From Bacillota bacterium (GTDB taxonomy: Bacteria > Bacillota > Clostridia > Lachnospirales > Bianqueaceae), in NCBI GenBank assembly GCA_017467985.1, contig JAFUJY010000142.1:1-7413 (forward strand): DNA of 7,413 nucleotides, written 5' to 3'. The position numbers were made by a program, and so were the translations under genes. A model generated the notes under the pieces. It saw only the letters and a program-made list of their open reading frames with translations, had not been told where the DNA came from and did not search any database. Each line of letters starts with the position of its first letter. Positions within the stretch are counted from its first letter, which is position 1. This document shows, in pieces, positions 1-5,341 of this stretch.

Positions 1-2601
1 ACCATGTATCCTGTGGCCAGCCAGAACACTCAGGATCTGTATCATTTAATGGATGTATATCTGGATGCGGTGTTCCACCCCAATATTCTGAAGGATCCCC
101 GCATTTTGATGCAGGAAGGCTGGCATTATGAGTTGACAGACGAAGATGCACCGGTGAATATTAAGGGTGTTGTTTATAATGAAATGAAGGGCGCATTCTC
201 TTCTGCAGATTCTGTGCTGGGCCGCAAGCTGAATCACAGCCTGTATCCGGACACTCCCTACGGCTGCGAATCCGGCGGTGCACCGGAGGCTATTCCCGAT
301 CTGACCCAGGAAAAGTTCATGGCCTTTTATCGTAAGTATTATCATGCCTCCAACAGCTTTATCTATCTGTATGGAGACATGGACATGGCCGAGTATCTGA
401 CATGGATTGACGAGCATTATCTGGCAGAATTTGACGTGCAGGAAGGCTACGAGACCGAAAAACTGCTGCCCGTTCAGCCCGCGTTTGAGGCAATGCATGA
501 GTTGGAAGTTCCCTATTCCGTATCCGCCGACCAGGGAGAAGAAGAAGGTTACTTTGCCTACGCAGTAAGTATTTGGCCTGAAGATTCCGTGGATTGCTTT
601 GGTCTGGACATCCTGAAGTATATGTTGTTGGATGCCCAGGGAGCCCCCTTGAAGAAGGCGCTGACCGATGCGGATCTGGGTAAGAATATCTACGGCGATG
701 CCAATACCCGGGCTTACCAGGGTGATTTCAGTATTACGGCCAAGGGCGTGGACCTGAAGCGCAAGGATGAATTTGTGCAGCTCATTGATAAAACCCTGCG
801 GGAGATTGCGGAAAAGGGCTTTACCCAGCGTCAAAAGCTGGCTGCCCTGAATCGTTTTGAGTTCCAGCTGCGTGAGGGCGAGTATGGTGGTGCTCCTGCC
901 GGTCTGATTATCGGAATTCAGTACATTATGAATTCATGGCTGTACGGTGCTGACCCGTTCCAGTATACTCGTTTTGATGATATTTTCGCAGCAATCCGTG
1001 AAAAGGCAGATCAGGGCTTCTTTGAGAACCTGATTAAGAAGTATCTGCTGGATAACCCCCATGCCGCACTGGTTGTGATGAAGCCGGAGGTGGACCTGGC
1101 TGCTAAAGAAGATCGTCAGCTGGCTCAAAGACTGGCTGAGTTCAAGGCTTCTTTGACTGATGAAGAAAAGAAGAACATGATCGAGACTACTCAGGCCTTG
1201 CTGGCTTACCAGGCAGAGGATGATCCGGAAGAGGTCAAGAAAATGGTGCCTCATCTGTCTGTTTCCGATATGAAGAAGGAAGCGGAGCAGGTGGAAACCG
1301 AGTGCTTCGAATTGAATGGTGTTCCCTGCTGGTTCACCGAGGCTGAATGCAGTCAGATTCTGTATATGAAGGCCTATTGGGATCTGTCTGGCCTGAGCAT
1401 AGAGCAGCTGCCCTATGCCGCGGTTCTGGCTTCTGTTTTAGGGCAGATGAATACTGAGAATTATACTTACGAAGAACTGAATAGTGAAATCAATATTCGC
1501 ACCGGTGGTATTGGTTGGAGCACCAGTGTTCTGGAAAATCTGAACGGTACCTATCGTCCAGAGATGACCGTGGTTTCCAAGTGTTTGTCCGGGGAAGCGG
1601 CAGCTATGCCTGAGCTGATTCTAGAGATTTTGCAGAAGACCAAGTTCAATGACCCCAAGCGTCTGAAAGAGATTTTGAATGAAGAATATGCTCAGTTGGA
1701 AGAAGATGTGGCGGGTGAAGGTCATGTGATTGCCATGCAGCGAGCATTCTCTCATCTGAGTGAAGGTGCCCTGGCCGGTCAGTACCTGAGCGGACTGGAT
1801 TATATTCAGTTTATGAAGGGATTGGTACGTAATTTTGATACCCAAAAGGACGAAATTATTGCCAAGCTGGAAGAGGTGCGTGATGCCATTGTTTGTCAGA
1901 AGGGTATGAATATGGCCGGTGGTTGTACGGCAGAAAACAAGGCTAAGTTATTGGAATGTATGGACTCTCTGCGCAGCAGTCTGTCGGAGGAGGGTGAAAA
2001 TACCCAGGCTCCCGCAGAATTTACGCTGACCAAGTGCAACGAAGGTCTGATCACCCCCGGTCAGGTACAGTATGTGGTAAAGGCCGGTCTCTTTGATGTG
2101 CCCTATCATGGCAGCATGATGGTGGCAAGACAGATTCTGGGTCTTGACTTCCTGTGGAACCGTCTGCGTGTGCAGGGCGGTGCTTATGGCGCCTTTGCCG
2201 GATTTGCCCAGAAGGGACAGCTGTACTTTGCTTCTTATCGTGATCCGAACCTGGCATCCACACTGGCAGCCTATGATATGGTGCCGGAGTATCTGGCCAA
2301 CTTCCAGGCCAGTGATGAGGCCATGGAGAAGTTTATTATCGGTACTGTAGGTGGTCTGGATACACCTCTTACACCGGCACTGCGTATTAATATTGGTATT
2401 AATCGTGCCAGAAGTGGTCAGACTGCGGAGATGATACAGCGCATGAGAGACGAAGTGCTGAACTGTACGGCACAGGACCTGCAGAACCTTTCAGAAGTGG
2501 TTCGTCAGGGCCTGGAGAATGGCTGTATGTGTACCGTGGGCAGTAAAGAAATGTTGACAAAGGAAAAGGACCTGTTTGATCAGGTATTTGAGGTATTATA
2601 A
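1..2601 (+). CDS. M16C (PreP/Cym1-like) zinc metallopeptidase, 5'-truncated by window edge
   Basis: Family role: M16C enzymes of the presequence-protease type form a closed two-lobed chamber and degrade unfolded oligopeptides with a zinc ion. The frame is already open at base 1, so the first in-window ATG (base 4) is internal. Seen here: the opening YPVASQNTQDLYHLMDVYLD block is typical of the segment after the HxxEH zinc motif, which must lie upstream of the window. The third zinc ligand is probably the Glu of NEMKGAF (codon 181-183). Near the C-terminus RVQGGAYG carries the paired Arg (2167-2169) and Tyr (2185-2187), six residues apart, that bind substrate in this family, followed by SYRDPN. 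The 866 visible codons plus ~100 missing ones fit the usual ~970 residues. The middle part should be the M16C-associated domain. The frame is intact to the TAA, which overlaps the era ATG by one base. Whether the protein carries an N-terminal signal cannot be seen. The family call is firm; the natural substrate is unknown. Confidence 0.93.
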   Translation, partial: TMYPVASQNTQDLYHLMDVYLDAVFHPNILKDPRILMQEGWHYELTDEDAPVNIKGVVYNEMKGAFSSADSVLGRKLNHSLYPDTPYGCESGGAPEAIPDLTQEKFMAFYRKYYHASNSFIYLYGDMDMAEYLTWIDEHYLAEFDVQEGYETEKLLPVQPAFEAMHELEVPYSVSADQGEEEGYFAYAVSIWPEDSVDCFGLDILKYMLLDAQGAPLKKALTDADLGKNIYGDANTRAYQGDFSITAKGVDLKRKDEFVQLIDKTLREIAEKGFTQRQKLAALNRFEFQLREGEYGGAPAGLIIGIQYIMNSWLYGADPFQYTRFDDIFAAIREKADQGFFENLIKKYLLDNPHAALVVMKPEVDLAAKEDRQLAQRLAEFKASLTDEEKKNMIETTQALLAYQAEDDPEEVKKMVPHLSVSDMKKEAEQVETECFELNGVPCWFTEAECSQILYMKAYWDLSGLSIEQLPYAAVLASVLGQMNTENYTYEELNSEINIRTGGIGWSTSVLENLNGTYRPEMTVVSKCLSGEAAAMPELILEILQKTKFNDPKRLKEILNEEYAQLEEDVAGEGHVIAMQRAFSHLSEGALAGQYLSGLDYIQFMKGLVRNFDTQKDEIIAKLEEVRDAIVCQKGMNMAGGCTAENKAKLLECMDSLRSSLSEEGENTQAPAEFTLTKCNEGLITPGQVQYVVKAGLFDVPYHGSMMVARQILGLDFLWNRLRVQGGAYGAFAGFAQKGQLYFASYRDPNLASTLAAYDMVPEYLANFQASDEAMEKFIIGTVGGLDTPLTPALRINIGINRARSGQTAEMIQRMRDEVLNCTAQDLQNLSEVVRQGLENGCMCTVGSKEMLTKEKDLFDQVFEVL
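2590..2593 (+). promoter_or_regulatory. Ribosome binding site for era, inside the M16C gene
   Basis: GAGG lies 7 bases before the era ATG, within the last codons of the M16C gene. Together with the TAATG stop/start overlap this supports translation of era by reinitiation or coupling on the same transcript. Confidence 0.65.
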
Positions 2602-3482
2602 TGAAATCAGGATTTATTTCAGTTATTGGCCGCCCCAATGTGGGCAAATCTACATTATTAAATAAGATCATGGGGGAAAAGCTGACCATTACGTCCAACA
2701 AGCCCCAGACCACCCGTAACAGCATTCAGTGCATCTACAATTGTGACAAGGGCCAGGCGGTATTTATCGATACCCCTGGTATCCACAAGTCCAAAAATGT
2801 ACTGGATACTAAGATGATGAAGGCTGTGGATGATTCGCTGGCGGATATTGACGTGTTATGTGTAATGGTGGAGCCGGGCACCACCCCTCGTGAAGATGAT
2901 CTGGCAGCGCTGGCGCGGGCCAAGCGCAGTAAGGCTAAGAAGATTTTGGTCATCAATAAGATTGATAATGTGCCCACAGACAAAATTGCTCAGACAGCCA
3001 AGTTCTATGCCGACAATTACACGTTTGATGATATTGTGCCTATCAGTGCTTTTAATGGTACTAATGTGGAAGAGTTGGTAAATTGCGTATTTGAGTATTT
3101 GCCCGAGGGGCCGGCCTACGTCCCGCCGGATATGGTGACGGATCAGCCGGAGAAGGTGTTGATTGCGGAGTTCATTCGTGAGAAGGCACTGTATGTGCTG
3201 GACAAGGAGATTCCCCATGGTATCGCTATTTTGATTGATACCTTTACCGAGCGTCTGGACCGGGATCTGATTGACGTAAATGCCACCATCGTGTGTGAAA
3301 AGGCCTCCCACAAGCCCATTATTCTGGGTAAACAGGGACGGACCATTAAGGAGATCGGCACCCAGGCCCGAACAGAAATTCAGCGTTTTATGGGCGTGCA
3401 GGTGAACTTAAAGTTATGGGTTAAGGTAAAGGAAAACTGGCGTGACAGCGAGGTTTTCGTTACCAATTACAGTAAGTATTAA
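2601..3482 (+). CDS. era: GTPase Era, ribosome assembly factor
   Basis: Era is an essential GTPase that binds the 3' end of 16S rRNA and helps mature the 30S subunit, acting in the cytoplasm and at the membrane. At 293 residues it has the normal family length. All GTPase motifs are visible: G1 GRPNVGKS (10-17), the G2 region TTRN (37-40), G3 DTPG (57-60), G4 NKID (119-122) and G5 SAF (149-151). A C-terminal type II KH RNA-binding domain follows, with its GxxG loop as GKQG (243-246) inside the IILGKQGRTIKEIG block. The ATG at 2601 overlaps the upstream TAA by one base and has a GAGG Shine-Dalgarno, and the protein starts directly at the first beta strand as usual. Nothing is missing or broken. 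Its neighbours yqzL and recO match the common Bacillota order. Confidence 0.98.
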   Translation: MKSGFISVIGRPNVGKSTLLNKIMGEKLTITSNKPQTTRNSIQCIYNCDKGQAVFIDTPGIHKSKNVLDTKMMKAVDDSLADIDVLCVMVEPGTTPREDDLAALARAKRSKAKKILVINKIDNVPTDKIAQTAKFYADNYTFDDIVPISAFNGTNVEELVNCVFEYLPEGPAYVPPDMVTDQPEKVLIAEFIREKALYVLDKEIPHGIAILIDTFTERLDRDLIDVNATIVCEKASHKPIILGKQGRTIKEIGTQARTEIQRFMGVQVNLKLWVKVKENWRDSEVFVTNYSKY

Positions 3483-3484
3483 TC

Positions 3485-3508
3485 ATACTGGTAATTTTTC
3501 ACCAGTAT
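3485..3508 (+). other. Perfect 8-bp inverted repeat just after era
   Basis: ATACTGGT (3485-3492) and ACCAGTAT (3501-3508) form a perfect 8-bp stem with an 8-base T-rich loop, starting three bases after the era stop. No run of T follows on either strand, so it is not a standard intrinsic terminator. It could stabilise the 3' end of an era transcript, cause pausing or processing, or bind a protein as DNA. Structure is seen; function is inference. Confidence 0.5.
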
Positions 3509-3563
3509 ATCCGGCACAGCTTGAGCCACAATAAGTGAGCGGAGATCACTCTCCAGTTTACAA

Positions 3564-3569
3564 GGGAGG
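3564..3569 (+). promoter_or_regulatory. Ribosome binding site for the yqzL-like gene
   Basis: GGGAGG with an 8-base spacer to the ATG at 3578 is a strong Shine-Dalgarno. It is the main non-homology evidence that the very short ORF is translated. CTCC at 3551-3554 could pair with GGAG at 3565-3568 and mask it. Confidence 0.7.
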
Positions 3570-3577
3570 CGAAAGCG

Positions 3578-3769
3578 ATGTTGGAGCATACATTTTGGAA
3601 CTATTTTGCGGCTTCGGGAGATCCGAAGATATATCTGCAGTATCGGGCATATTGCAGCGCACAGGAGGAGAATCAACATGGCAGTGAGCATCAAGACGAG
3701 AGGGCTGATTGTGAACGAAGCCCTCATGGGAGAACAGGACAAGCGCCTGGTGATTCTGTGCGTGGATAA
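3578..3769 (+). CDS. yqzL: YqzL-like small protein, overlapping recO
   Basis: A 63-residue ORF with a strong Shine-Dalgarno sits between era and recO, exactly where Bacillus carries yqzL. Its first ~28 residues (MLEHTFWNYFAASGDPKIYL, then QYRAY) have the look of the YqzL-like family: an aromatic 'TFWNYF', then a 'sGdpk.YL.Y' pattern. The family is short (roughly 45-50 residues) and of unknown function. Residues 34-63 lie in the part that overlaps recO in a different frame (3678-3769). They are rich in His, Arg, Glu and Gly and look like a by-product of recO codons rather than a conserved domain. The recO ribosome binding site lies inside this gene, so the two are probably translationally coupled. 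No signal peptide or membrane segment is visible. The family assignment rests on position and a recalled N-terminal pattern. Confidence 0.7.
   Translation: MLEHTFWNYFAASGDPKIYLQYRAYCSAQEENQHGSEHQDERADCERSPHGRTGQAPGDSVRG
3663..3668 (+). promoter_or_regulatory. Ribosome binding site that sets the recO start
   Basis: A full AGGAGG lies 9 bases before the ATG at 3678. This fixes the recO start there rather than at the in-frame upstream ATG at 3606, which would add 24 Arg-rich residues not expected in RecO and would have no comparable ribosome binding site. Confidence 0.8.
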
Positions 3770-4427
3770 GGGCCGCATCAGCGCAATCGCAAAGGGAGCT
3801 AAAAAGCCTGGGGGGAAGTTGGCCTCCCAGGCCCAGCTTTTCTATTACTGTGATTTTATGCTGGAGCAGAGCAAGGGTTTCTGGATGGTGCGGGAAGCTT
3901 CAATTATCGAAAGCTTTTATGGCCTGCGTAAGGACATCGAAGCCCTGGCATGGGCCTCCTGGATGGCAGAAACCGCTCAGGTGCTGACCGTGGAAGGAGA
4001 GGAGTGCAACGATCTGTTAAAGCTCCTGATCCGTGGGCTAAAAATGGTGACAGAGCCCCAGTTATCCGCCAAGATGACAGCCGTGACATTTGTGCTTCGG
4101 GCCCTGGCGGAGAACGGTCTGCAGCCGGAGGTGGATCGCTGTGTGCAGTGCGGTGCCTCGTTGGGGATAGAGCCCAGCTTGAGTGCTATGGCCGGCGGTG
4201 CCTTGTGCCCTGAATGCACCAAGCGTTTTATTGACAGCATCCGAATGAACGCCGGGGGCATGTATACCCTGCGTCACATATTGAGTGTTCCTCCAGAGAC
4301 AGTATATAAATTTAATGCCACGGAAGAAATCCAGGAAAGTCTGTTTCAGTTTGCCACAAGGTTCTTACATAATTATGTACAGAAGGATATGGCCAGTTTG
4401 GAGTTTTTAAAAAACTTGTATTTTTAG
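3678..4427 (+). CDS. recO: DNA repair protein RecO
   Basis: RecO works with RecR (and RecF) in recombinational repair: it helps remove SSB from single-stranded DNA, loads RecA and anneals strands. At 249 residues it is a typical length. The N-terminus shows the RecO OB-fold pattern: 'TRGLIVNEALMGEQDKRLVI' (residues 7-26), then GRISAIAKGAKKP (32-44). The middle is helical. A four-cysteine zinc site follows as C155-x2-C158 (CVQC) and C177-x2-C180 (CPEC), as in many Bacillota RecO proteins. The C-terminus ends in the aromatic/basic helix usual for the family. The start is fixed by AGGAGG at 3663-3668. The gene overlaps the yqzL-like ORF by 92 bases. After the stop the base composition drops sharply to AT-rich, marking the end of the conserved operon part. 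Confidence 0.96.
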   Translation: MAVSIKTRGLIVNEALMGEQDKRLVILCVDKGRISAIAKGAKKPGGKLASQAQLFYYCDFMLEQSKGFWMVREASIIESFYGLRKDIEALAWASWMAETAQVLTVEGEECNDLLKLLIRGLKMVTEPQLSAKMTAVTFVLRALAENGLQPEVDRCVQCGASLGIEPSLSAMAGGALCPECTKRFIDSIRMNAGGMYTLRHILSVPPETVYKFNATEEIQESLFQFATRFLHNYVQKDMASLEFLKNLYF

Positions 4428-4432
4428 AGTTA

Positions 4433-4462
4433 TTGGATATATATGGATTATTAAATTATAAA
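4433..4462 (+). promoter_or_regulatory. Candidate sigma-A promoter for the GNAT gene
   Basis: TTGGAT (4433-4438) and TATAAA (4457-4462) are separated by 18 bases. The -10 box matches 5 of 6 consensus bases and the -35 box 3 of 6. The region is very AT-rich, so chance matches are easy. It would give a leader of about 55-60 bases ahead of the GTG at 4527. Confidence 0.35.
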
Positions 4463-4513
4463 CGAAAATTATTATTAAAAGTGTATTTGTGTGAAAAATG
4501 TAAAATTCTGTTC

Positions 4514-4518
4514 AGGAG
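4514..4518 (+). promoter_or_regulatory. Ribosome binding site favouring the GTG at 4527
   Basis: AGGAG lies 8 bases before the in-frame GTG at 4527. The earlier in-frame GTG at 4491 has no recognisable Shine-Dalgarno (its upstream is ATTAAAAGTGTATTTGT). This makes 4527 the better start. Confidence 0.6.
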
Positions 4519-4526
4519 TTCATTTT

Positions 4527-5165
4527 GTGTATAGTGAAGAACGAAATAAAATACCATTTGGCTATTCTCATCCCTTTAATCTGTATATTTTTTGTCAACC
4601 GCAGCGGATTATCGTCTCATATGGAGATTATTTTCGTGAGATGATTTCTGAACTGAAAGTAAAAATATTACCGGGAATGACAGCCGCAGAAATCAAAAGT
4701 GTACTAAATATGAAAATTGGTCATTCAGTGAAGTATGTTTTTGATAAATTGCCAGGACAGCCGTTATGCTCTAAGGTGTTACAGTTAGAGGATTATCCAT
4801 ATTATAGTGATTTTTATGTAAAAAGCAATCCTGGTAGTGAAAGCGATAAATGGTTATACGAATATTTTGCAGAAATGGTGCAGCAGCATACTTGTTGCGG
4901 TGTGTTCGATAATGATGTTTTGGTTAGCTGTTCTGATGCTCCGGGGATGCCTTATATGGCTGATAAAGTTCAGGAAATTGGAATCAATACGTTGAAAGAG
5001 TATCGTGGCAAGGGCTACGCTGTGGATGCATGTATTACCTGTGCAAAGCAAATTATTCGAAATGGGAAATGCCCAATTTGGTCAACAAAAATAACCAATA
5101 TTGCATCACAGAAAGTAGCCGAAAAAGTTGGATTTATAAAATGGGCAGAAGTGTTGACAGTATAG
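4527..5165 (+). CDS. GNAT-family N-acetyltransferase
   Basis: GNAT enzymes transfer an acyl group, usually acetyl from acetyl-CoA, to an amine; the substrate here cannot be told. Starting at the GTG with a good Shine-Dalgarno the protein has 212 residues; a GTG at 4491 would give 224. The C-terminal third is diagnostic: 'EIGINTLKEYRGKGYA' contains the acetyl-CoA pyrophosphate-binding loop R-x-x-G-x-A (RGKGYA, about 5004-5021). It is followed by a helix (VDACITCAKQIIRNG), then 'ITNIASQKVAEKVGF', the common 'N..S..va.klGF' ending. The N-terminal half (QPQRIIVSYGDYFREMI...) is not a known catalytic motif; the whole resembles the GNAT_acetyltran type in layout, which I cannot confirm. The gene is clearly more AT-rich than its neighbours (about 33-38% GC in the lines I counted, against about half in glyS) and uses AT-ending codons. 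It splits recO from glyS, so horizontal acquisition is likely. It appears to be its own transcription unit. Family firm, substrate unknown. Confidence 0.85.
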   Translation: MYSEERNKIPFGYSHPFNLYIFCQPQRIIVSYGDYFREMISELKVKILPGMTAAEIKSVLNMKIGHSVKYVFDKLPGQPLCSKVLQLEDYPYYSDFYVKSNPGSESDKWLYEYFAEMVQQHTCCGVFDNDVLVSCSDAPGMPYMADKVQEIGINTLKEYRGKGYAVDACITCAKQIIRNGKCPIWSTKITNIASQKVAEKVGFIKWAEVLTV

Positions 5166-5166
5166 A

Positions 5167-5197
5167 GGACGGGTGGTTAGCTTCCATCGGTCCTTTT
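5167..5197 (+). terminator. Probable intrinsic terminator of the GNAT gene
   Basis: GGACGGGTGG (5167-5176) pairs with CCATCGGTCC (5184-5193), with one G/G mismatch and one G-T wobble across ten positions. The loop is 7 bases and TTTT follows (5194-5197). It starts one base after the GNAT stop codon. The T tract is short, so termination may be partial. Confidence 0.6.
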
Positions 5198-5207
5198 GTC
5201 TGCAAAC

Positions 5208-5249
5208 CTTAAAAAAAGCACCTTTTTAAGCAGATTTTTGTATGCTTTT
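5208..5249 (+). other. Overlapping AT-rich inverted repeats upstream of the glyS promoter
   Basis: Two perfect repeats share bases and cannot form together: CTTAAAAA (5208-5215) with TTTTTAAG (5223-5230), and AAAAGCA (5214-5220) with TGCTTTT (5243-5249). A third, AAGCA (5228-5232), can also pair with TGCTT (5243-5247). Read on the minus strand the second ends in seven T, like a weak terminator, but no minus-strand gene is present. They may be a secondary terminator or part of a decayed leader. Confidence 0.4.
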
Positions 5250-5263
5250 ACGGAAAAGAAGAA

Positions 5264-5292
5264 TTGACAGAAAGGATACTTTTTGCTATACT
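5264..5292 (+). promoter_or_regulatory. Strong sigma-A type promoter for glyS
   Basis: TTGACA (5264-5269), a perfect -35 box, and TATACT (5287-5292), 5 of 6 for the -10 box, are separated by exactly 17 bases. Transcription should begin near 5299, giving a leader of only about 43 bases before the glyS start. This is the best promoter in the window and implies that glyS, and perhaps ppdK, is transcribed independently of the era-recO operon. Confidence 0.88.
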
Positions 5293-5298
5293 AGAGGG

Positions 5299-5323
5299 TG
5301 CAATATAGAAATTAGCAATTGCA
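5299..5323 (+). other. Hairpin at the 5' end of the glyS leader
   Basis: TGCAAT (5299-5304) pairs perfectly with ATTGCA (5318-5323) around a 13-base loop and ends just before the ribosome binding site. Because it starts at the predicted transcript 5' end, it may protect the mRNA. The stem is short and AT-rich, so stability is doubtful. Confidence 0.35.
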
Positions 5324-5331
5324 GAGAGAGG
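5324..5331 (+). promoter_or_regulatory. Ribosome binding site for glyS
   Basis: GAGAGAGG ends 10 bases before the GTG at 5342. It supports GTG as the start, since the in-frame ATG at 5354 has only a weak GGAAAAG nearby, and the ATG at 5332 is in another frame. Confidence 0.6.
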
Positions 5332-5341
5332 ATGAAGAACA

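Noticed and set aside
46..834. 262-codon minus-strand open frame opposite the M16C gene
   Set aside because: It is fully antisense to conserved peptidase sequence, with no ribosome binding site or domain pattern I could see.
3606..3677. In-frame extension of recO to an ATG at 3606
   Set aside because: It adds 24 Arg/Ile-rich residues unlike RecO, lies within yqzL coding sequence, and the AGGAGG at 3663-3668 clearly serves the ATG at 3678.
4408..4426. TAAAAA/TTTTTA hairpin at the end of recO as a terminator
   Set aside because: The stem is only A-T pairs and no separate T tract follows. It lies mostly in recO codons.
4425..5167. TAGAG at both recO and GNAT stop codons as a target-site duplication
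   Set aside because: A five-base match that includes stop codons is too likely by chance; the same TAGAG also occurs in the glyS promoter region.
5295..5300. AGGGTG next to the glyS -10 box as a T-box core
   Set aside because: The match stops after six bases, it lies at or before the transcription start, and no upstream specifier stem could be transcribed.
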